A stretch of 64,000 nucleotides of DNA, from contig OW799233.1 in assembly GCA_941918925.1 (NCBI GenBank), forward strand, positions 153,740,845-153,804,844, given 5' to 3'. This document shows, piece after piece, positions 46,047 through 57,500 of the stretch (the first letter of the stretch is position 1; each line of letters begins with the position of its first letter). The position numbers were made by a program, and so were the translations under genes. This stretch comes from Phyto melanocephala (lineage: Eukaryota; Arthropoda; Insecta; Diptera; Rhinophoridae). A model generated the notes under the pieces. That model was not told the origin of the DNA and searched no databases. It was given only the letters and a program-made list of their open reading frames with translations.

Positions 46047-46435
46047 GGCCCCTTTCGCATTAGGCAACTTTAATTGCGCAAGTATAATTTAAATTTTTAT
46101 TTATTTTCTTTTGAACTTGCTTTTATGTTCACATTGAGCAACTTGGTTGAGCAAGTTTAATTGAATTAGTTGTTCTGTTTCATCTCGCTTCCAATTTCTC
46201 ATCATTTTTAATTATTTGATTCACTTATAAACAAATAAATAAACACTTATAAACAAATAAATAAATAAATAAAATAAATATTCCAAGACAAGAATGACAG
46301 CAGAAGCAGAATTGCCAAGTACAAGCAAGTCTGTACTCAAATCTCGGCAGTTCTTTCCCCTTCACACCGACCTTTCCTCTCACACCCACAAACATAAGAC
46401 TTGCGCAATTAAAGTTGCCTAATGCGAAAGGGGCC
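46047..46435. mobile_element. PIF/Harbinger-type MITE with perfect 36-bp ends
   Basis: The left arm GGCCCCTTTCGCATTAGGCA continues ACTTTAATTGCGCAAGT. The right arm is its exact reverse complement. The flanks are TTA (46044-46046 and 46436-46438), possibly TTATTA on both sides. The 389-bp body has ATAAACAAATAAATAA repeats and a C-rich TTCCCCTTCACACC stretch, but no open frame. Perfect ends suggest recent activity. Confidence 0.88.
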
Positions 46436-46953
46436 TTATTATTGAGTTTTTTATGAAAAGTGCATATTGTCGGGATTCTAATTTTACTATTTCGTCTTAT
46501 AAATCAATGATTCGTTTTAAGTTAATCGTCACCGTTTACATGGCACCATAACAGATTTGTTTTAAACCAGTAGACCACTTAGATTCACTTAGAAAGATAT
46601 TAAAAATGTAAAGCAAAGTGTTAAAGAAACAACATAAACATTTACCAGAAGGCGTTGTGCATAGCTAGAAATGGCTTGTACGTTACATCAGCACATTTTA
46701 AACAAAGATTTACTATTATTCCCTTATAAGGTGCAATCAGTGCATTAAGCAAAATCCGCAGACAAGACAAGAAAAAAAGGACAATATTGCCATTGTTTAA
46801 AGTACGCAGAAGAATCCAAGGCAATCATTTTCCGACATGGGAAAAATCGAATGATTTGCAAACTTTATTGTGGCCAATTTAGGGTAACAACTTGAAACTA
46901 ACTATCTGAGGACCTCAAAGTTAATAACCACAAACAATACTTGAAAAGACACT
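46436..46953. other. Gap, no gene seen
   Basis: Slightly less A/T-rich than the surroundings toward its right side. It may include decayed upstream sequence of the LINE remnant that follows. Confidence 0.4.
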
Positions 46954-47430
46954 ATGTCAAATCTATGCAGTTTAGGGGATATAGAGAAGCTATTTATAAA
47001 ATTATGGGCCTCTTCAACGTCAGGTTGTGTTGGAGTTGTCGGCAACGAAATTGCAGACGAACATGCGCGCTGGATGGGCACTTGGTCGACATATGAAGAG
47101 TGCATAGTTAGGCCACCAATGAGCCACTGTTTTGGGCAAATTAGGACGTGATATTATACAGGACAGAAGGGGCTGCAGAGTGTCAAGGAATTTATGGCCA
47201 AAGGTAAACTCGTTGGACTCTGCCTTACTCCTAGACCTAAATAGGAAATGTCTGAAGGTCACTATTAGGGTTATATCGGGATATTGTGTAGGGGCTAGGA
47301 TAAGTACATGAGATTTCGGTACTCCGCATTACTGTAGGGTGTGTGAGAATAAGGAAGAGACAAAAAAGGTGGAGCATATTGCCTGCCATTGCTTGAGACA
47401 CAGAACCATTGTGCCAAGTGGTTAAGTAAG
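46954..47430 (+). pseudogene. LINE remnant: RNase H end and C-terminal zinc-knuckle-like region
   Basis: The first frame (46954-47151) contains VGVVGNEIADEHARWMGTWS and PPMSHCFGQIR, the end of an RNase H domain (the G-N-E-x-A-D-E-x-A block) as found in I/R1-group LINEs. After a stop and a frame change the next frame (from 47174) reads CRVSRNLWPKVNSLDSALLL, LNRKCLKVTIRVISGYCVGA. After one more stop it gives DFGTPHYCRVCENKEETKKV and EHIACHCL. The C-x2-C...H...C pattern with preceding L.G.C motif is the usual C-terminus of such polymerases. The reverse transcriptase itself is not seen. Non-functional. Confidence 0.82.
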
Positions 47431-47502
47431 TAATTTCACGATTTATTGAGAGAAGTCTCGGAGTAAAAACTAGAGAATATTACTCGATTCATCATAAGGG
47501 TC

Positions 47503-48742
47503 AGGTGATCGATTATTCGACGTTTTTAAGAAACCGGGTTTCAAATAGTTTGAGTTCAAGAATTGAAAAAAAACCGGTTGCTTTTTTGGAAATATAAAAA
47601 AAAACCGGTTAACCGGTCGAATATATAAAATATAATTCTTTCTTATACCCATGACAGAGATACATATATAGGTATAAACTAGATTGTTCTATGGTTTAAT
47701 TGCATTTTAAGTTGACACACATTTAATGGTTTTATTATGAAATTCCGTTATTTGAAATAAAGATGTTAAAGGACAGACACTTTTTACCTAAAAGTGACCG
47801 ACAAGTTAAGTTTATGCTTCAACTATTTTAAACTTTTAAGGCAAGGTTTATAAATAATAAAATGCCATTGTTTCTCTACATGAAACAAAATATGGCAACT
47901 AAATTGTGATTTATATTTTTTTTCTACTTTGACCTTTTAAATTTTTTTTATTTTAATTTTTGATTTTTTAATATTAGCGACACAAAACAGTAAAAAAAAC
48001 ATCAAAAATCTTAGTTTGTTTTGTAAAATTTTTTAATAACTAAATTAATTTGTTAAAAGTTATCGGTTTTGCTCTGGTACTGCCATATTAAAAAAAAAAC
48101 TTTGTTACAAGGAGGTTGTCATAATGAAAAATATTAAAAAGTCACTTCACTGCTCACTGTAGACAAAGTTACCTTTTATTAACATTAACTTTATAGGAAA
48201 GTTGTAGTAATGACCCTTTGTGTGCCAAACTATTTTAATATACAAGTCATATGTTATCAGAGATATTAGTTAAGCTATGGGTAGTCTGTAGTACAAGTCG
48301 CTAGATTTCGTTAAAGCAAAATATTATGAAATTCGAAAATGAGATAAAAAAGTATTGCAAAGTACAATAATTTGGTAAAAAAAAATTAACTGAATAGCTG
48401 ATTATCACAGCAAATTATAAGCGGAACAACGTATAGAATACCTGCTCCCCATTTAAAACAAATAATATTTAAGCCTAATTATTTTTCGTATTTAACATTT
48501 GTTTTTGAAATAACAAATAAATTTGCTACAATATTATGGAAGAGTATCAAATAAATTTTCTGATGTTTTGAAATTTTTTGAGTAATAAATTTTCTATGGT
48601 ATGATTGGTAACAAAGATAAATGAACATGAAACTAAAAATGTGTATTCGACATTCGAAAAATTAACATTTGGAAAAAACTTCCAGCTGAAACAGTAAAAA
48701 ACCGGGTTTTCCACCGGTTGTAAAACCGAGTCGATCACCCTA
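47503..48742. repeat. Possible decayed transposon with terminal inverted repeats
   Basis: AGGTGATCGATTATTCGACG, then several ACCGG words, at the left are roughly mirrored at the right (AACCGAGTCGATCACCCT, preceded by AAACCGGGTTTTCCACCGG). The match is imperfect, the interior shows no coding signal, and no target duplication is certain. It could be a non-autonomous DNA element of about 1.2 kb. Confidence 0.4.
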
Positions 48743-48901
48743 TTCAGGTATTTAGTCGATAGAAAATGAAGGCTTGATGAGACAATTTTTTTTAAAATAT
48801 TTGTATATTATTTCTATTCTTAATTTACCCTATTTTTAGTATTTGATTTTCTTTTTAATTTTTTCTGCCTTAACTTTTATCAAAGGGAACACAATACATC
48901 A

Positions 48902-48968
48902 CATGGGTATCCGAGTGTGGGTGTTGGAGGTGTATTTTATTGCCAGCACCCCTATTTCTTACCTACGT
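48902..48968 (-). repeat. Retroelement tail fragment related to 28435-28521
   Basis: GGGTATCCGAGTGTGGGTGT plus TGGAGG...CACCCCTATTTCTTAC parallels the 87-bp insertion (TCCGAGTGTGGTTGTAGGAGG...CCCCCTTTCCTAC). Diverged, with no duplication found. Confidence 0.5.
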
Positions 48969-49007
48969 ACATACCAAAAACAATATACATTTTTCGCTGA
49001 GTAAGCT

Positions 49008-49388
49008 TTGGCTTTGTTAACCGAACATATTGGGTCATCCCAAATGTCCTGTATGCGAGGTAAACCAGATGGCAAGGCAAAAGACAAACGTTGGGTACAG
49101 ATTAACTATCGGTCTGTACTTTTTCATAATAACATTGGTAGGACCTCACCCATCAGAGTTATCTATGTAGCAAAAAATTTAGCGGACTCAAACCTTCACT
49201 TAAATTCAGCCGGAATTGAGTTAGTAAATTTCCTAAATCATGTATACAAAGAAGAAGCGAGCCGTTTCTGTTTTCTAAGTGAAATTTATTTTCGAAATTG
49301 CCATAGCTTTGTTGTTTATAATACTCAATTTACCATGGCAATTCCGAACAATTTATTTCCACATAAACTACAGAATAAGATTGTCTGA
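49008..49388 (+). CDS. Unrecognised 126-residue open frame, doubtful
   Basis: This is the longest open frame not explained by a transposase or polymerase. It starts at ATG 49008; the first half is richer in G+C than the neighbourhood and encodes charged, hydrophilic sequence (RGKPDGKAKDKRWVQ). No signal peptide, membrane span or known motif is visible. The last third (from about 49279) overlaps an inverted-repeat fragment like the one at 45734. A chance frame, or a remnant of a retroelement whose tail lies at 48902, is more likely than a gene. No splice or promoter context was identified. Confidence 0.15.
   Translation: MALLTEHIGSSQMSCMRGKPDGKAKDKRWVQINYRSVLFHNNIGRTSPIRVIYVAKNLADSNLHLNSAGIELVNFLNHVYKEEASRFCFLSEIYFRNCHSFVVYNTQFTMAIPNNLFPHKLQNKIV
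49279..49370. repeat. Inverted-repeat fragment related to 45734-45860
   Basis: TTATTTTCGAAATTGCCAT and ATGGCAATTCCGAACAATTT are imperfect reverse complements. TTGTTGTTTATAA..CAATTT.CCATGGCAATTCC also matches the centre of the 45734 element. Confidence 0.5.
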
Positions 49389-50633
49389 CACACCGCCTAT
49401 TATATTCCACTTCAACGTCATCTTATTAGAAAATCATTTTAATGGGCAGTTACAATCGATTTTGCAAAAACAGTTCATTATTTAAGTGTTTAATGTATAA
49501 AATTAAGTCAGTATTTAAATAAAACACTCAAACTGCTTTAATAGCCAATTAGATGTGATAAGCTTTTAGATTATATTAAATTAAATTAAATTAAATTACC
49601 TTGTTGAAAAACTGTTCAAACAAGACGACATACCAATAGCATCAGTAAGTTGTCATGTAAATTAAGTGATAACTTCCGCCCTTGAGTTAAATTCTTCAGT
49701 ATTAACACTGCTTGATAGTAACAGCTATTTGCAGCTGACCAATATTTAAAAATTTCTACTGGAAACATTGTAAAGTTTTATGAAAACTTAATTATGTCCT
49801 TGGGGTCTTAGTAAAGCAGCACAGGCAGGGAAAATAACTTTAACATTTGCAAGGGATGATTGAGGTGGCGTTGGGTAAAACAAATACCTGTCGTTTCCAT
49901 GTTATTTTTCTTTTATATTTTATTTTCCTTTTTTTGTTTCTACTAACATAACTTTAAAAGAAATCAAGCATAAAAACGACGCAGTTTATTTATTTTTAAT
50001 TTTTTTTTTTTTTTAATAATTTAGTTTAAAATGTCTGAGTAAGTGGTAGTAGTAAGGTAGTGTTTAAGAGTCCTGAGGTACAATTAAGTTGTGTGCATTA
50101 AATTTCTAATGAAGCAGAATTTTGTATGAAGAGTTAAAGTAGATTGGCCGCTTTTTTCCGTGTCCATCACCATTAGCTACCGATGCTGGCTTTTTTTTTT
50201 AAGTGTAAATTATTTAAATTCTTGGGGTAGATAAAAAAAAACTAACTTTGATTGCCAAAAGCATGGAAAAATAAAAGAAATTCTTGATAAAGAATCTTTC
50301 TAAGTCAGTTTTACAGATAAATTAATTTACGACAAACAATTTTAACGGCCAGAGAATTTTGTTGCCAACATTACCACCATTGGTGGTTATGACGCCATGC
50401 CATGCCACCTTTATTTAGGGCCAGTCAGGCCACTTTGTTAAAGTAATTCATTCGTTTTTTTCTTATTTTTGCCATTGTCTTCTTGCATTTCTCTTGGCAA
50501 CTTTTGTAAGCTGTCAGTACGCATTTTCTTTAACTTTTTTCTTTCCCTAACTTCTATTCATTTATTCCATTTTTTAAGTTCTTTGTGAAAAAAGTTTTTT
50601 GTGTGTGACATAAAAAAAGTTTTACAATTCTTT
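49389..50633. other. A/T-rich gap, no gene seen
   Basis: A 49570 (AAATT)n run and a more G+C-rich patch at 50340-50430 (CCACCATTGGTGGTTATGACG, a small palindrome) are the only features noted. Confidence 0.45.
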
Positions 50634-51561
50634 TTATACCCTTCACACAGTGAAAAAGGGTATATATAGGTTTGTCATTCCGTGTGAAATTTCTACAATT
50701 TTGATTTCCGACCCCATAAAGTATATATTTTCTGAAAGCTTATGAATAGGGGAGTCGATTAAGCCCTGTCAGTCTGTCAGTCTGTCCGTCTGTCCGTGTG
50801 TATGTTGAAATCAACTTTTTGAAGCCCCCCGACATCGCTTGGACTCGGGTGTGGTATTAAAATATCAGAAATATTCGGGAGTAGATCGGTATTGAAAATC
50901 AGAAACATCGGTACATAAGCAACTGAGATATGAGGAAAAACCCACGACCACCTCGATTTTTTTTCACAAAAACAACATTACAACAACAACATACATACAT
51001 ACAAACGTGTATACTGGTTAGAGAAAACGTGGCATTGAATCCCAGCTGAGCCAAAAAAATTTTTTTTTTATTTTTTTTATATTTTTTTTTTTAATTTTTT
51101 TTTCATTTTTTTTTTTATTTTTTTATTTAATATATTATTTATATTTTTATTATTATTTTTTTTTTAATTTTTTTTTTTAAATATTTTTTTTTTTTTATAT
51201 TTATTATATATGTTATATTTATATATGTTTTAATTATTTAAAAAAAATTTTTTTTTTTAATTTTTTTTTTAAATTTTTTTTTTAATTTTTTTTTTTTTAA
51301 ATTTTTTTTTAATTTTTTTTTTTTAAATTTTTTTTTTTAAATTTTTTTTTTTAATTTTTTTTTATTTTTTTTTTTGTTTTTTTAACATACATACGTGAAT
51401 TTATAATTTTACAATGGGACGTTTTTATATATGTATGTTTTTATATGTATGTACGTATTTCATATGGGATGAATGGTGACACAAACCACTGTTATTGCAT
51501 GACTACACGTTGTGAAGGGTATATAAGATTCGGCACGACCGAATATAGCGCTCTTACTTGT
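50634..51561 (+). mobile_element. Family A copy 5 with expanded A/T module
   Basis: 5' TTATACCCTTCACACAGTGA, (GTCY)n at 50768-50800, GACATCGCTTGGACTCGG, GGCATTGAATCCCAGCTGAG, then a T-rich module of about 325 bases (51055-51380), nearly all A or T. The 3' hairpin is TTCGGCACGACCGAA with tip CTCTTACTTG. The module is roughly twice as long as in copy 4, made of TTTTTTTTAAA-like units. Confidence 0.88.
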
Positions 51562-52435
51562 TTTCTTTTCATTTCTTGCTTTGAACGTTGTCCAACAAAT
51601 TGAATTTTCCGTTAAGTCTCTGTAATCTAACAATTAGTTGTAAAAATTATCGTTTTCTTTTCATTGTGCCGTGTGTTTCTTGTTTTTTTTTTTTTTTTTT
51701 TTTTTTGTGGACAAGTAGCATCGTAAACTTTTAAGTGAAATGTTTGAATGCAAAGAATAAAGTCGTAAAGAAAAAAGTTTGACACAAATCATGCATCTCA
51801 TAAAAATCAAATTTTCCAAAAAAGTTTTCAATTCAAATTCTATTTGAGTGAATTAATTTATTACTTTATTTCTTCTGTCAGAATTTCTTGTTTCTAATAG
51901 AGTGAGTTACCAATGTAGCAACTTGACCTGGAAGGATGAGAACATGTTGCTGCTATTTTGATTAGTAGTAAGTGACAGCTAAATTGAAATTATGCAAATT
52001 TGTTTAAGGTAAATATTAAAAAGAATTTAGAATAAACGATAATTTCAAAATTATCCAAAAAAAAAAAAAAAAAAATAATAATAAATTACTATTAAGGAGG
52101 CTGATTATTTCTTGCTACCAATTTTATGGCGTAAAAATTTGCCCAAAAACAGTACATTTTTAAACGGAAAAAATATTTAAAATTTTTCTAATAAACAACT
52201 TAACAAAATGAATTTATTTACTTATTAAAAGAAATTTATGTTTTAATAAATATATTATGGTGTCAAAAAAATTATTTATTAAAATTTTTTTGCAAAATAT
52301 AACTTAAAATATATGCCAAAGTAAATATTTTTTTTACAAATTTCGCAAAAATTTTCTAAAAATATAAAAAAAAAATTTAAAGTTTTCATTTCACTAGCTG
52401 CTCAACTACGTTCTCTAAGCAATTACTTATATACT
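51562..52435. other. A/T-rich gap, no gene seen
   Basis: Contains a T run of about 23 at 51685 and an A run of about 20 at 52059. No coding or repeat structure is recognised. Confidence 0.45.
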
Positions 52436-53967
52436 AGAGCTCGTTCTTTTTAGTGATCGCTCATATTCGTTCAATTTGCAAAAGTTCAACCGTTCGTTCA
52501 ATCGTTCGTTCACTTTTGAACGACAGTACGTAAACAAGCTATTTTTTAAAGAATTTATGCAAAATGATGTAGATAAATTGAAGAAGTTATTTATTAAATT
52601 AAATTCATTCATTATCATTATTGATTTTTTTTTTTTTTTGTAAATTGATAATATTTAAATTATTTATAAACAATTTGTTCTTTTGACTAGAATATTATTT
52701 ATTTTATTTTATCAAATATACTAAGGACAACTTGGCGTTTATAAAGTAATGATTTTTTCAAAAACTTAAAGAGTTTGTGAATACTACTACCCGAACTTAA
52801 GCCCACCTCCTATCAATACACAAACATTCAGCTGAAACAAAAGAACATAACCATGGTGTAAAAAGTGTTCTTATTTCACCATAAACATTGAACAAAATAC
52901 CATTAAACTAAAAACGCTCAGAAAAAATAATTGGATCATTTCGTACAATTTAACCCGTTTGATCATGAGCTGCACAGCTCTAATACGCAAACACTTAACT
53001 GAAACAAAGAACATAAAAAACAAGTAAAAGCGCTATATTCGGCCGTGCCGAATCTTATATACCCTTCACAACGTGTAGTCATGCAATAACAGTAAATTCA
53101 CGTATGTATGTTAAAAAAAACAAAAAAAAAAATAAAAAAAAAATTTAAAAAAAAAAAATTTAAAAAAAAAATTAAAAAAAAAAAATTATTATATACATAT
53201 ATAATATATATAAAACAAAAAAAAAAATAAAAAAAAAATTAAAAAAAAAAAAATAAAAAAAAATAATAATAAAAATATATATAATATATTAAATAAAAAA
53301 TAAAAAAAAAATAAAAAAAAAATTAAAAAAAAAATTTTTAAAAAATTTAAAAAATTTTTTTGCCTCAGCTGGGATTCGATGCCACGTTTTCTCTAACCAG
53401 TATACACGTTTGTATGTATGTATGTTGTTGTTGTAATGTTGTTTTTATGAAAAGAAAATCGAGGTGGTCGTGGGTTTTTGCTCATATCTCAGTTGTTTAT
53501 GTACCGATGTTTCTGATTTTCAATACCGATCTACTCCCGAATATTTCTGATATTTTAATACCTTACCCGGGTCCAACCTATGTCGGGGGGCTTCAAAAAG
53601 TTGATTTCAACATACACACGGACAGACGGTTAGACGGACAGACGGACAGACGGTCAGGGCTTAATCGACTCCTCTATTCATAAGCTTTCAGAAAATATAT
53701 ACTTTATGGGGTCGGAAATGAAAATTGTAGAAATTTCACACGGAATGACAAACCTATATATACCCTTTTTCACTGTGTGAAGGGTATAAAAACTCATACA
53801 TATGTATACATACTTAAATGAACGAACGAAAATTGGACTTGAAGAAACCAATATTGAACGGAATACTATTGAACAAGAGCGCTCACAAAAATAACCGGAT
53901 CATTTCGTTCAACTCGGTGATTCGATCACTTTAACCCGTTTGTTCATGAGCTACACAATTCTATTAT
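52436..53967. repeat. Possible transposon with GAGCT ends, split by family A copy 6
   Basis: TAGAGCTCGTTC at the left and GAGCTACACAATTCTA at the right could be ends of one element. Inside, a block of about 100 bases (GGATCATTTCGT.CAA, CCCGTTTG.TCATGAGCT.CACA) occurs twice, at about 52880-52985 and 53845-53960. GAACGAACGAAAATTGG-type words also occur. The family A copy at 53020 separates the two blocks. Identity is not recognised. Confidence 0.4.
53020..53787 (-). mobile_element. Family A copy 6
   Basis: Head hairpin TTCGGCCGTGCCGAA. The head is shortened, jumping from CAATAACAGTA to AATTCACGTATG. An A-rich module (53110-53355), CAGCTGGGATTCGATGCCAC, CTGATATTTTAATACC, (GACA)n-like tract at 53618-53652 and tail CACTGTGTGAAGGGTATA follow. 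Standard module orientation. Confidence 0.88.
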
Positions 53968-54140
53968 TTATGTCTGTAGTACGTCTTATTTGAACAAAAA
54001 AACATTGAGTACTAGCTGAACCCGGTCCATATTCCTTCCCTAACAATCTATTGGTGTTGTGTCTATTATAAGGCCAATTACTATATTGTTGTTAGTAAAA
54101 ATTTTCAATATTAACGACTTATAAGCTTTTTAGATTTAAA

Positions 54141-54974
54141 ACAAGTAAGAGCGCTATATTCGGCCGTGCCGAATCTTATATACCCTTCACAACGTGTAGT
54201 CATGCAATAACAGTAGTTTGTATCACCAGTCATCCCATATGAAATACGTACATACATATAAAAAACATACATATATAAAAAACATCCCGTTGTAAAATTA
54301 TAAATTTACGTATGTATGTTAAAAAAAAAATAAAAAAAAAAAAATTTAAAAAAAAAATTTAAAAAAAAAAATTAAAAAAAAATATTTAAAAAAAATAATT
54401 AAAATATATATAATAAATATAAAACAAACAAAAAATAAAAAAAAAAAATTAAAAAAAAAATAATACAAATATAAATAATATATTAAATAAAAAATAAAAA
54501 AAAAATTAAAAAAAAATTTTTTAAAAATAAAAAAAAAAATTTTTTTGGCTCAGCTGGGATTCGATGCCACGTTTTCTCTAAACAGTATACACGTTTGTAT
54601 GTATGTATGTATGTATGTTGTTGTTGTAATGTTGTTTTTGTGAAAAAAAAAATCGAGGTGGTCGTGGGTTTTTGCTCATATCTCAGTTGTTTATGTACCG
54701 ATGTTGCTGATTTTCAATAGCGATCTACTCCCGAATATTTCTGATATTTTAATACCTCACCCGAGTCCAAGCGATGTCGGGGGGCTTAAAAAAGTTGATT
54801 TCAACATACACACGGACAGACGGTCAGACGGACAGACTGACAGAGCTTAATCGACTTCTCTATTCATAAGCTTTCAGAAAATATATACTTTATGGGGTCG
54901 GAAATGAAAATTGTAGAAATTTCACACGGAATGACAAACCTATATATACCCTTTTTCACTGTGTGAAGAGTATA
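54141..54974 (-). mobile_element. Family A copy 7, near complete
   Basis: Complete head (ACAAGTAAGAGCGCTATATT, hairpin, CATGCAATAACAGTAGTTTG), CATACATATAAAAAACATAC, A-rich module, CAGCTGGGATTCGATGCCAC, CGATCTACTCCCGAATATTT, GTCCAAGCGATGTCGGGGGG, GGACAGACTGACAGAGC, tail CACTGTGTGAAG. It is a useful reference copy for the family. Confidence 0.9.
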
Positions 54975-55638
54975 AAAAGGCTGCTTGTGTTTTGCCATTG
55001 TAACAAAAACAAAATACTCTCAATTATTAAAATTAAAAAGACGATATTTTTACTTTAAAGAATTACTCACGATTTAAAAAATAATTTTTACTTCTTTTTA
55101 AATAAACCATATTTACCGATTTCTGTCCAGCAATCGCTAGGTATGCATTAAACGTCCTATCTTTACCACTTATAGATAATTCCATATCAAAATAACCAAA
55201 GGTTTAAACTAAATTTTTCTCCTAAATTTGGTAGTTTTTCGTGCAAATACAGTACATCATAGAACAAGAGAAATTAAAATCAGGATCCAAGAAAATTAGG
55301 TCTTGAAAATCGGGAAAAAATATAAAAATGAACAAAGTTGTATTGATTTAATTGCGATTTTCTGGATAAGGTATCATAGGTACATTGGTCAGCAGGGTCG
55401 CATTTAAAAGGTTATGAAAATACCTTTAATATTAAATACGACATGATTTCTTTTCCTGGAAGGTTAAAAGGTAATTTTTCATGACCTTTAAGTCCGGAGG
55501 CTTTATCTCCGAAAGTGACCTTTGCAAAAATCTTTAAGAAAATATATGTTAAAGATGGTTTCCTTCTCTATAGTTGAGACAAATTTCAAGGTGCGACGAT
55601 TTTTGTATCCAGAAATACAAATTAAGTTGTGAATTGAA
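54975..55638. other. Gap, no gene seen
   Basis: No coding or repeat structure recognised. Confidence 0.4.
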
Positions 55639-55887
55639 TCTGTGGCTTGGAGCTAAAAGGGCCAATGTCAAAATATTTACTTTTTAGAAAATTGGAATTG
55701 AAGTTTAACTTTTATTGGTGCTTTTATAGTGACATTTTCCAGCATTTTATTTATGAAGCTGTTCAGGGTTAAGTATAACTTTAGCTGTTTTATCATAATG
55801 AAATAGAGCAAGAAAACAAATCAAATGCATTGATTAACTCAAAATAACAAAAAAGTGACATTGGCCCTTTTAGCTCCAAGCCACAGA
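55639..55887. mobile_element. MITE with perfect 32-bp terminal inverted repeats
   Basis: TCTGTGGCTTGGAGCTAAAA continues GGGCCAATGTCA at the left, and the exact reverse complement ends at 55887. The 249-bp element has no coding signal. Target duplication is not clear (GAA before, AAT after), so the superfamily is open. Confidence 0.8.
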
Positions 55888-56253
55888 AATAAAAATAAAC
55901 AAACCCACTCAATTTTTTAAGTGGAGGAAAATATATTAATTTTAGACAAAAAGCGATTACAACTTTTCAGGAATGACATCAAATGTATTTTTTGTTTTTT
56001 TTTTTGTATGGGAGGTACTATGTCCCTGGTCGACATAGACTTTTTAACTATTAATGGTTATACTTCTGCAGATCTGTCACTAGCACATTGACAGCCATGT
56101 CGGACACATATGTGTGATACTACACTGTGTGGTTTACGTCACATTCTCTCTAGCCATGTCACAAAATAACGACTGACGATAAATAGGATTTTATTGTCTC
56201 CCATGAAATTTCTGTAAAAATTGTTTCGGCGCGGCTCAAAACATTTTAATTCA
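55888..56253. other. Gap, no gene seen
   Basis: Nothing recognised except a slightly G+C-rich patch near 56085-56150. Confidence 0.4.
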
Positions 56254-57500
56254 TTATACCCTTCACCTGTGGTGCACAAGGGTATATATAGCTTTGTCAT
56301 TCCGTTTGTAATTTCTACAATATTCATTTCCGACCTCATAAAGTATATATTTTCTGAAAGCTTATGAATAGAGGAGTCGATTAAGCCCTGACCGTCTGTC
56401 CGTCTATCCGTCTGTCCGTCTGTCCGTCTGTCCGTGTGTTGGTTAAAATCAACTTTTAGAAGCAACTATATGTTCCTCAGATCTGTATATGGTATCAATC
56501 TTTTGGAAATATCCAGGAATGAATCGCTATTGAAATTCAGCACAATCGCCCCATAACTTTCTGAGATATGAGCAAAAAACCACGACCACCTCGTTTTTTT
56601 TTCACAATTACAACAACAACATACATCATAGATACATGTAAAAAACATACCAAACAAAAAAAATTACAAAAAAAAAAAATATTAAAAATAAGAAAAAAAT
56701 AATAAAAAAAACTACAAAAAAAAAAATTTTAAAAAAATTTTAAAAATTTTTCTAAAAAAAATTTTTAAAAAAATTTAAAAAAAATATAAAAAAAAATAAT
56801 AAAATATAAATAATATATTAAATAAAATAAAATAAAATTTTTTTGGCTCAGCTGGGATTCGATGCCACATTTATTCTAACGTGTACGTATGCACGTATTT
56901 TTATACCCGCCACCAAAAAAATGGTGGGGGTATATTCATTTTGTCATTCCGTTTGTAACACATCGAAATATCCATTTTAGACCCCATAAAGTATATATAT
57001 TCTGAATCAGGGTTTGATTTGATGACGATCTAGCTATGTCCGTCCGTCTGTCCGTCTGTTGAAAGCACGATAGAGGTCGCACCGAAAAAGCTAGGGGGCT
57101 CAAATTTTGCCAGAATCTTTCTTATAGACAAGGTTTGTTTGGTATTGAAAATGGGCTAAATCGGAATATCAGGAAGAGAGTTATAGCTCGAAAAGCAAGA
57201 GTAGGTCGAAAAAACCGTGTCCTTCGAACATCGAATAAAATGGAATTGTGTCCAAACGCATTAACGTAGACTCATGAAACTTCGAATATATATTTCATGA
57301 GTAAAAAAAATATCTTTCCCCAAAAATTGTCTAAATCTATGCATTAGGAGAGGAGTTATCGATCAAAATGTACGAAAATTTATACCGCACAGTGTATTTT
57401 TCGGTATATTTAAAAACAAAAACGTCATAAAAGCACCAAAATTGGATGTACGACTCTGAAATTTTGCACACTCTGCTTTTTGGTGAGTGGCTTTTTTGTA

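Noticed and set aside
49008..49388. 126-residue open frame as a new host gene
   Set aside because: No motif, no visible promoter or splice context, the end lies in a repeat, and one frame of this length is not surprising in 64 kb. Kept only as a low-confidence entry.
53360..53683. Open frames that recur in many family A copies (also 1574, 17221, 42739, 56139) as a conserved small protein
   Set aside because: Their recurrence follows from repeat copies. The frame starts and ends differ from copy to copy and run through the (GTCY)n tract in either strand.
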